A DNA stretch of 9,189 nt from an uncultured bacterium. GTDB taxonomy: Bacteria > Bacillota > Clostridia > Lachnospirales > Lachnospiraceae. The notes under the pieces are model-generated. The model was not told the DNA's origin and searched no databases. It worked only from the letters and a program-made list of their open reading frames with translations. Of this stretch, positions 5,666 through 9,189 are shown in pieces; position 1 is the stretch's first letter; each line of letters opens with the position of its first letter. The stretch spans positions 1 to 9,189 of the forward strand of contig CAMGRE010000099.1 of the NCBI GenBank assembly GCA_946061355.1, in the 5' to 3' direction. The translations under genes were made by a program, and so were the position numbers.

Positions 5666-5694
5666 TTGACAGGTAATACGAACGGAGTTATATT
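5666..5694 (+). promoter_or_regulatory. promoter of the TetR-GNAT operon
   Basis: A perfect -35 TTGACA (5666-5671) and TATATT (5689-5694, 5 of 6 matches) are 17 bases apart. Initiation is expected near 5702, leaving a leader of about 100 bases that contains operator O2. O1 lies immediately upstream, so the promoter is bracketed by two operators whose centres are 70 bp apart. Repression by looping or by blocking initiation would both fit. Confidence 0.75.
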
Positions 5695-5712
5695 GAGTCT
5701 GTTCCTGTTTTT

Positions 5713-5727
5713 TTGAACGATGTTCAA
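5713..5727. promoter_or_regulatory. operator O2, TTGAACGATGTTCAA
   Basis: A perfect 6-3-6 inverted repeat (TTGAAC, GAT, GTTCAA) located about 11 bases after the predicted transcription start. It is nearly identical to O1 at 5643-5657. Its position just past the start site fits repression of the TetR-GNAT operon by its own first product. Confidence 0.75.
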
Positions 5728-5800
5728 TGAATGGAAATACATAAAAACAGATACTAAAACATATGTTTTTTGGTGTGGGTTTCTTTTGGGGTGAGGATGG

Positions 5801-6850
5801 ATGAAAAAATGTGAGGAACGGACAGAAGGGAAGAAAACGGAGATCATATCCGCGGCATTGAAACTGTTTCTGGAAAGCGGATATGAAGGGACTTCCATAC
5901 GCATGATTGCTGCCGATGCAGGTTGTGAAGTCGGGCTGTGTTATTACTATTTTAAGAATAAAGATGAATTGTTTTCCAAAGCAATGGAATTGTTTTTTGA
6001 GCATTATCAGAAGGAAGCCGACAGAATTGTGCAGAGAGGATGGCGCGATCCTTTTAATATGATGCGCTGTTTCTGGTATTGGCTGCTGGAACAGGAACAG
6101 GACTTCAGAGAGCGGTATGAAGACAGGATCCACTGGACTGTACACTGGGCGATCAGAGAGCAGACGCTCATTCTGTTAGAGCCCCGCGTTGAACAGATGA
6201 TAGAGATATTACAGCACTATGGTGCGAAGCTGGAACTTGATAAGCGGATTACCACCATGTATTTGTCGCATGGCGTTGGAAGTATGATCCTGCATGACGG
6301 AGCGCATATCATGACGGATCAGAAGATGATCTGGGAGATCAGGAGAGGAATCAATCTGCTCATGGGATTGACGCCGGATTCTGCGGATCTGGTATTTCCG
6401 AATACTGCGCAGCTTTCGGATATCCCGGCTTTTATGGGAATGATGGAGCTGGTAAAGGACAGCTTTCCGGGATTTGAGGAGGTGCAGTTCTGTGAGATGC
6501 TTTCGGAGCGCATCGAACAGAAAGAGGTTTATGTGATTGCATACCATGGCAGGATCGTGGGCGGTGTGATCTTTTCCAAAGAGAGAAAAGAGATAGACTT
6601 TCTGGCTGTAGCGCCGGACTGCAGGAAAAAGAAACTGGCGGCGAGACTGCTCATTACAGCACTGGGACAATTTGAGGCGGGAGAGCATGTGACGGTGATC
6701 ACTTACCGGTCGGGTGACGCTGCGGGAAGAGCAGCGAGGGAGTTTTATCACAGGATGGGTTTTATCGAGGAAGAACTCGTGGTAGTATTTGACTATCCGT
6801 GTGCAAGGCTCGGAATTGACGCGCCGGGGCGATGGGATATTTTTAATTGA
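5801..6850 (+). CDS. TetR-family regulator fused to a GNAT acetyltransferase domain
   Basis: 349 residues, much longer than the usual 190-220 of TetR proteins. Residues about 11-60 form the TetR DNA-binding domain: IISAALKLFLESGYEGTSIR, then MIAADAGCEVGLCYYYFKNKDELF with the helix-turn-helix at about 31-51. Residues 60-195 are the helical ligand and dimer domain, ending at RRGINLLMGL. Residues about 205-335 are a GNAT fold: GRIVGGVIFS (beta strands 2-3), IDFLAVAPDCRKKKLAARLL (motif A, 265-284) and AREFYHRMGF (312-321, motif B). The acetyl-CoA loop R-x-x-G-x-G/A reads R-K-K-K-L-A here, so a Lys replaces the key Gly and catalysis may be weak or lost. The GNAT part may therefore act as a sensor of acetyl-CoA or of a substrate (inference). 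GTGAGG precedes the ATG closely. It leads the operon and probably represses it through O1 and O2. Confidence 0.9.
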   Translation: MKKCEERTEGKKTEIISAALKLFLESGYEGTSIRMIAADAGCEVGLCYYYFKNKDELFSKAMELFFEHYQKEADRIVQRGWRDPFNMMRCFWYWLLEQEQDFRERYEDRIHWTVHWAIREQTLILLEPRVEQMIEILQHYGAKLELDKRITTMYLSHGVGSMILHDGAHIMTDQKMIWEIRRGINLLMGLTPDSADLVFPNTAQLSDIPAFMGMMELVKDSFPGFEEVQFCEMLSERIEQKEVYVIAYHGRIVGGVIFSKERKEIDFLAVAPDCRKKKLAARLLITALGQFEAGEHVTVITYRSGDAAGRAAREFYHRMGFIEEELVVVFDYPCARLGIDAPGRWDIFN

Positions 6851-6917
6851 AAGTTTTTGGGGAGATGTCGCGCTGTGGGACAGGTGGTTAAACAGAAGCG
6901 TGGCACGGGAGGAGAAT

Positions 6918-8168
6918 ATGGAACTGCGGGAGATTCGGGAAAAGGAATATACAGAGGCGCTTGCAATTGCGTGGGAAGTGTTCCTTGCGTATGAGGCGCC
7001 CGATTATGACGAACAGGGTGTGCAAGAGTTTTATCGGAGTATACATGATCCGCAGTATGTGGGGCAGCTTCAATGCTACGGCGCATTCCTTGACGGACAG
7101 ATTGTGGGGATGATTGCTACGAGAAATGACGGAGATCACATCGCATTGTTTTTTGTGAAAAGTGATCATCATCGGAAGGGGATCGGAAGGCGTCTGTTTG
7201 AACTGGCGGCGGGAGACAATGTGTCAGGTACAATGACTGTCAACGCATCGCCTTTTGCCGTGGAAATCTATCGGAGACTTGGGTTTCGGGCTGTCGGGGA
7301 GGAATGTACTGTGTCGGGTCTTACATTTACGCCGATGGAATGTGATGTGGATCAGATGTTTGATCATGCGTTTTTCAGACAGATGGCCCAGAATCATGTT
7401 TTTCAATTAGAGGAACGAAAAAAAGCGGCAGCTTTGTTTGAAGGATGGAATGAGACTTTGATCTGGTCCTGCCTGCAGGGAGTGATGGGCGATATTTATG
7501 CGGACTCGGAGAGAAACCCTGCTTCGGCAGTCGCGGTGATAGGAGATTTCTGCTTTCTGGCCGGAGAGCCGGACGAGAGGATTCTTACCTGTTTTGAGGA
7601 AAACGGAATGTTTTCAGATAGATTTTTTGTCATGGTTCCTCAGAATGAAAGCTGGGCGGCAATGGTGCGTGAACGCCTTGGGGAGAGAGCAAGACAGGTG
7701 GAACGATACGCGTTTAAGAAAGAGCCGGATGTTTTTGACCGGGAGAAACTGGAAATGGTGGTGTCGGGACTGTCTCCGAAATATCATCTTCGACTGATTG
7801 ACGGGGAACTGTTTGAACGCTGCCTAAATACGAGGTGGAGCAGGGATCTTGTGTCTGTATTTCCGGAGTATGGATTCTATGAGAAACACGGCCTTGGAGT
7901 GCTTTTGCTGCAGGGAGAGGAGATCCTGTCGGGTGCTTCCTCTTACACAGCTTACAATGGTGGAATTGAGATAGAGATTGATACCAGAGAGGACTGCAGG
8001 CGCAGAGGATTTGCTTACATATGCGGTGCAAAACTGATCTTAGAGTGCCTGAAGCGCGGGCTGTATCCGAGCTGGGATGCACAGAATAAATGGTCTGTCG
8101 CATTGGCGGAGAAGCTGGGATATCATTTCGATTATGCCTATCAGGCGTTTGAGATCAGTCCGTTATAG
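6918..8168 (+). CDS. double acetyltransferase: GNAT plus ZmaR-like GNAT domain
   Basis: 416 residues holding two acetyltransferase domains. Residues 1-145 are a classical GNAT: QIVGMIATRNDGDHIALFFV, the acetyl-CoA loop HRKGIG (85-90), then NASPFAVEIYRRLGF (109-123). Residues about 155-416 match the GNAT_acetyltran family (PF12746), which contains the zwittermicin A resistance acetyltransferase ZmaR. Key segments are FCFLAGEPDERIL (211-223), IEIEIDTREDCRRRGFA (350-366, with an intact R-x-x-G-x-A loop) and PSWDAQNKWSVALAEKLGY (384-402). Both loops look functional. The start at 6918 is chosen for GGGAGGAG just upstream (6907-6914); a reading from 6789 would overlap the previous gene and lacks a ribosome site. 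No stop or ribosome site splits the two halves, so this is a true fusion. It follows TetR-GNAT by 67 bases. Acetylation of an amine-bearing antibiotic or metabolite is likely; the substrate is unknown. Confidence 0.88.
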   Translation: MELREIREKEYTEALAIAWEVFLAYEAPDYDEQGVQEFYRSIHDPQYVGQLQCYGAFLDGQIVGMIATRNDGDHIALFFVKSDHHRKGIGRRLFELAAGDNVSGTMTVNASPFAVEIYRRLGFRAVGEECTVSGLTFTPMECDVDQMFDHAFFRQMAQNHVFQLEERKKAAALFEGWNETLIWSCLQGVMGDIYADSERNPASAVAVIGDFCFLAGEPDERILTCFEENGMFSDRFFVMVPQNESWAAMVRERLGERARQVERYAFKKEPDVFDREKLEMVVSGLSPKYHLRLIDGELFERCLNTRWSRDLVSVFPEYGFYEKHGLGVLLLQGEEILSGASSYTAYNGGIEIEIDTREDCRRRGFAYICGAKLILECLKRGLYPSWDAQNKWSVALAEKLGYHFDYAYQAFEISPL

Positions 8169-8211
8169 TGTATCAGGTTTCGGACGGCAGGATGACGGGA
8201 GGCTGGCAGAT

Positions 8212-8772
8212 ATGGAAGTGCTTGACATTGTAGATGAACAGGGCAGACCGACGGGGCAGACGGTGGATAGGAGCAAGGCTCACGCGGAAGGGATTCTTCA
8301 CCGTACAGCACATGTATGGATCCTGCGCAAAAGGGAGGGAGGCGTCCAGATCCTGCTGCAGAAGCGCAGCAGCAACAAGGATTCCCATCCCGGCGTCTAT
8401 GACATTTCCAGCGCAGGACATATTCCTGCGGGAGTGGATTATATCCCGTCGGCACTCAGGGAATTGGAAGAGGAACTGGGCGTATCGGCGAAGGCGGATG
8501 AACTTACGCTGTGCGGGCAGAGAAGAATCCTCTATGATGAAGTCTTCCACGGGAAACAATTTGTTGACAATCAGGTCAGCAATGTATATATTTTATGGCT
8601 GGACAGAGAGCCGGAAGAGTTTGTGCTGCAGGCAGAGGAAGTGTCGGAGGTCAGATGGTTTGATCTGGAGGAGTGCATGCGGCTGGTAGAGCATTCCCTG
8701 ATCCAAAGCTGCATTGCCATGGAAGAACTTCTGATGGTAGAGCGCGGAATCGGGCTTGCGCAGTTTGAGTAA
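8212..8772 (+). CDS. Nudix hydrolase (YfcD/IDI-like)
   Basis: 186 residues. It opens with MEVLDIVDEQGRPTGQ, the strand and loop typical of the Nudix subgroup resembling isopentenyl-diphosphate isomerase and YfcD. LHRTAHVWIL (29-38) and VQILLQKRSSNKDSHPG (45-61) follow. The Nudix box lies at 69-91: G69, then R83-E84-L85-E86-E87-E88-L89-G90-V91. The REUxEExGU half that binds the metal is intact, but the first Glu of the box is Val75. The substrate is some nucleoside diphosphate-linked or other diphosphate compound and cannot be read from sequence. The start at 8212 is supported by GGGAGG (8197-8202) with 9 bases of spacing; the longer reading from 8077 would overlap the acetyltransferase gene by about 90 bases. 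It sits 43 bases after that gene and 16 before the MATE start, so it is part of the same operon, where it may clear or modify a phosphorylated compound (inference). Confidence 0.87.
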   Translation: MEVLDIVDEQGRPTGQTVDRSKAHAEGILHRTAHVWILRKREGGVQILLQKRSSNKDSHPGVYDISSAGHIPAGVDYIPSALRELEEELGVSAKADELTLCGQRRILYDEVFHGKQFVDNQVSNVYILWLDREPEEFVLQAEEVSEVRWFDLEECMRLVEHSLIQSCIAMEELLMVERGIGLAQFE

Positions 8773-8788
8773 ATGAGGAATGAAAAAA

Positions 8789-9189
8789 ATGGAACAGGCA
8801 AAAAAGACAGGGCTGCGTCACAAACTGTTTGGTGACAAAGCCTTTTATGTGATGGTGCTCGGAATTGCGGTGCCTATTATGATACAGAACGGTATCACGA
8901 ATTTTGTGAATCTGCTGGATAATATTATGATCGGGCAGGTCGGAACGGAGCAGATGTCCGGTGTGGCGATCGTCAATCAGCTTTTGATGGTTTACAGCCT
9001 CTGCATTTTCGGAGGAGTTTCCGGTGCCGGAATTTTTACGGCACAGTATTTCGGACAAAACAATGTGGAAGGAGTACGCTATACGGTTCGATTTAAGCTG
9101 TGGATGGTTTTTATCATTACAGTGGGAACGATAGCGCTTTTTCTGACCTCCGGTCAAAATCTGATCGGTATGTATCTGCAGGGCGAGGG
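8789..9189 (+). CDS. MATE family efflux transporter, N-terminal part
   Basis: Only the first 133 residues or so are present, because the window ends inside the gene (full MATE proteins have about 450). After a charged start (MEQAKKTGLRHKLFGDKAF) comes the first membrane span, then GIAVPIMIQNGITNFVNLLDNIMIG, the family's N-terminal signature with its conserved NxxDxxxIG-like turn. GVAIVNQLLMVYSLCIFGG is span two, and GAGIFTAQYFGQNNVEGVR is the loop characteristic of the clostridial subgroup. MATE proteins export cationic drugs and metabolites using a Na+ or H+ gradient. The ATG at 8789 has GAGG (8775-8778) 10 bases upstream, overlapping the end of the Nudix gene. An in-frame ATG at 8780 is too close to that site, though it would add only three residues. 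The gene is probably the export arm of the TetR-GNAT operon. Confidence 0.92.
   Translation, partial: MEQAKKTGLRHKLFGDKAFYVMVLGIAVPIMIQNGITNFVNLLDNIMIGQVGTEQMSGVAIVNQLLMVYSLCIFGGVSGAGIFTAQYFGQNNVEGVRYTVRFKLWMVFIITVGTIALFLTSGQNLIGMYLQGE

Larger units (their letters stand above)
5529..5800. other. divergent promoter region
   Basis: These 272 bases separate the 137-residue minus-strand gene from the TetR-GNAT gene and hold no gene. They contain one strong promoter for each direction, a 15-bp palindrome over the minus promoter's -35, and two TetR-style palindromes around the plus promoter, each listed separately. Of the remainder, 5728-5788 is an AT-rich leader of the plus-strand operon without clear structure. 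Confidence 0.8.

Noticed and set aside
6789..6917. N-terminal extension of the double acetyltransferase
   Set aside because: It would overlap the TetR-GNAT gene by 62 bases, and its residues do not belong to the GNAT fold. GGGAGGAG marks the start at 6918.
8077..8211. N-terminal extension of the Nudix protein
   Set aside because: It overlaps the acetyltransferase gene by about 90 bases and is Arg/Ser-rich; the Nudix fold begins at MEVLDIVDEQG with a ribosome site before it.
8651..9157. Minus-strand frame of 168 codons opposite the Nudix and MATE genes
   Set aside because: The plus strand gives clear Nudix and MATE proteins; the minus frame is His/Gln/Ser-rich with no family.

Overview
The window looks like a chromosomal segment of a Gram-positive anaerobe of the class Clostridia, most likely a Lachnospiraceae-type gut bacterium. 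This is an inference from gene content (YitT-family protein, cytidylate kinase-like protein beside an ArsB/NhaD-type permease, MATE exporter), AGGAGG-type ribosome sites before most genes, TTGACA/TATAAT-type promoters and moderate GC. No rRNA, tRNA, CRISPR array, transposase or integrase is visible.

Region 1 (1-1076): a short GC-rich, hairpin-rich scrap at the left edge, about 230 bases of AT-rich sequence, then a minus-strand gene for an orphan PD-(D/E)XK nuclease-like protein. Its GC (35-38% in two 60-base samples counted by hand) is lower than in the neighbouring fur-like gene (48% in one such sample), which suggests acquired DNA. Region 2 (1077-2971): a Fur-family regulator with its own promoter and a 7-2-7 dyad at the predicted start site; an easily missed 51-residue minus-strand membrane peptide with its own Shine-Dalgarno site and downstream hairpin; and a YitT-family membrane protein diverging from it.

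Region 3 (2986-5528, minus strand): read from right to left, a strong promoter, a small membrane protein of unknown function with a Cys/His cluster, a structured terminator or attenuator-like RNA, an ArsB/NhaD-type ion permease, and a cytidylate kinase-like protein. The last two are tightly coupled (12 bases apart). Region 4 (5529-9189, plus strand): a strong promoter flanked by two near-identical TetR-style palindromes, followed by a compact four-gene run. The genes are a TetR regulator fused to a GNAT domain, a double acetyltransferase (GNAT plus ZmaR-like GNAT), a Nudix hydrolase and a MATE exporter cut by the window edge.

The most interesting unit is region 4. It pairs a regulator carrying a possible acetyl-CoA or substrate-sensing GNAT domain with acetyltransferases, a Nudix enzyme and an efflux pump. 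This resembles a self-contained 'sense, modify, export' module for a small toxic molecule. The domain calls are well supported; the shared drug-resistance or detoxification role is inference. The two divergent promoters in 5529-5800 share the same hexamers, the same 17-base spacing and the same extension after the -10, which suggests they are co-regulated or share an origin.
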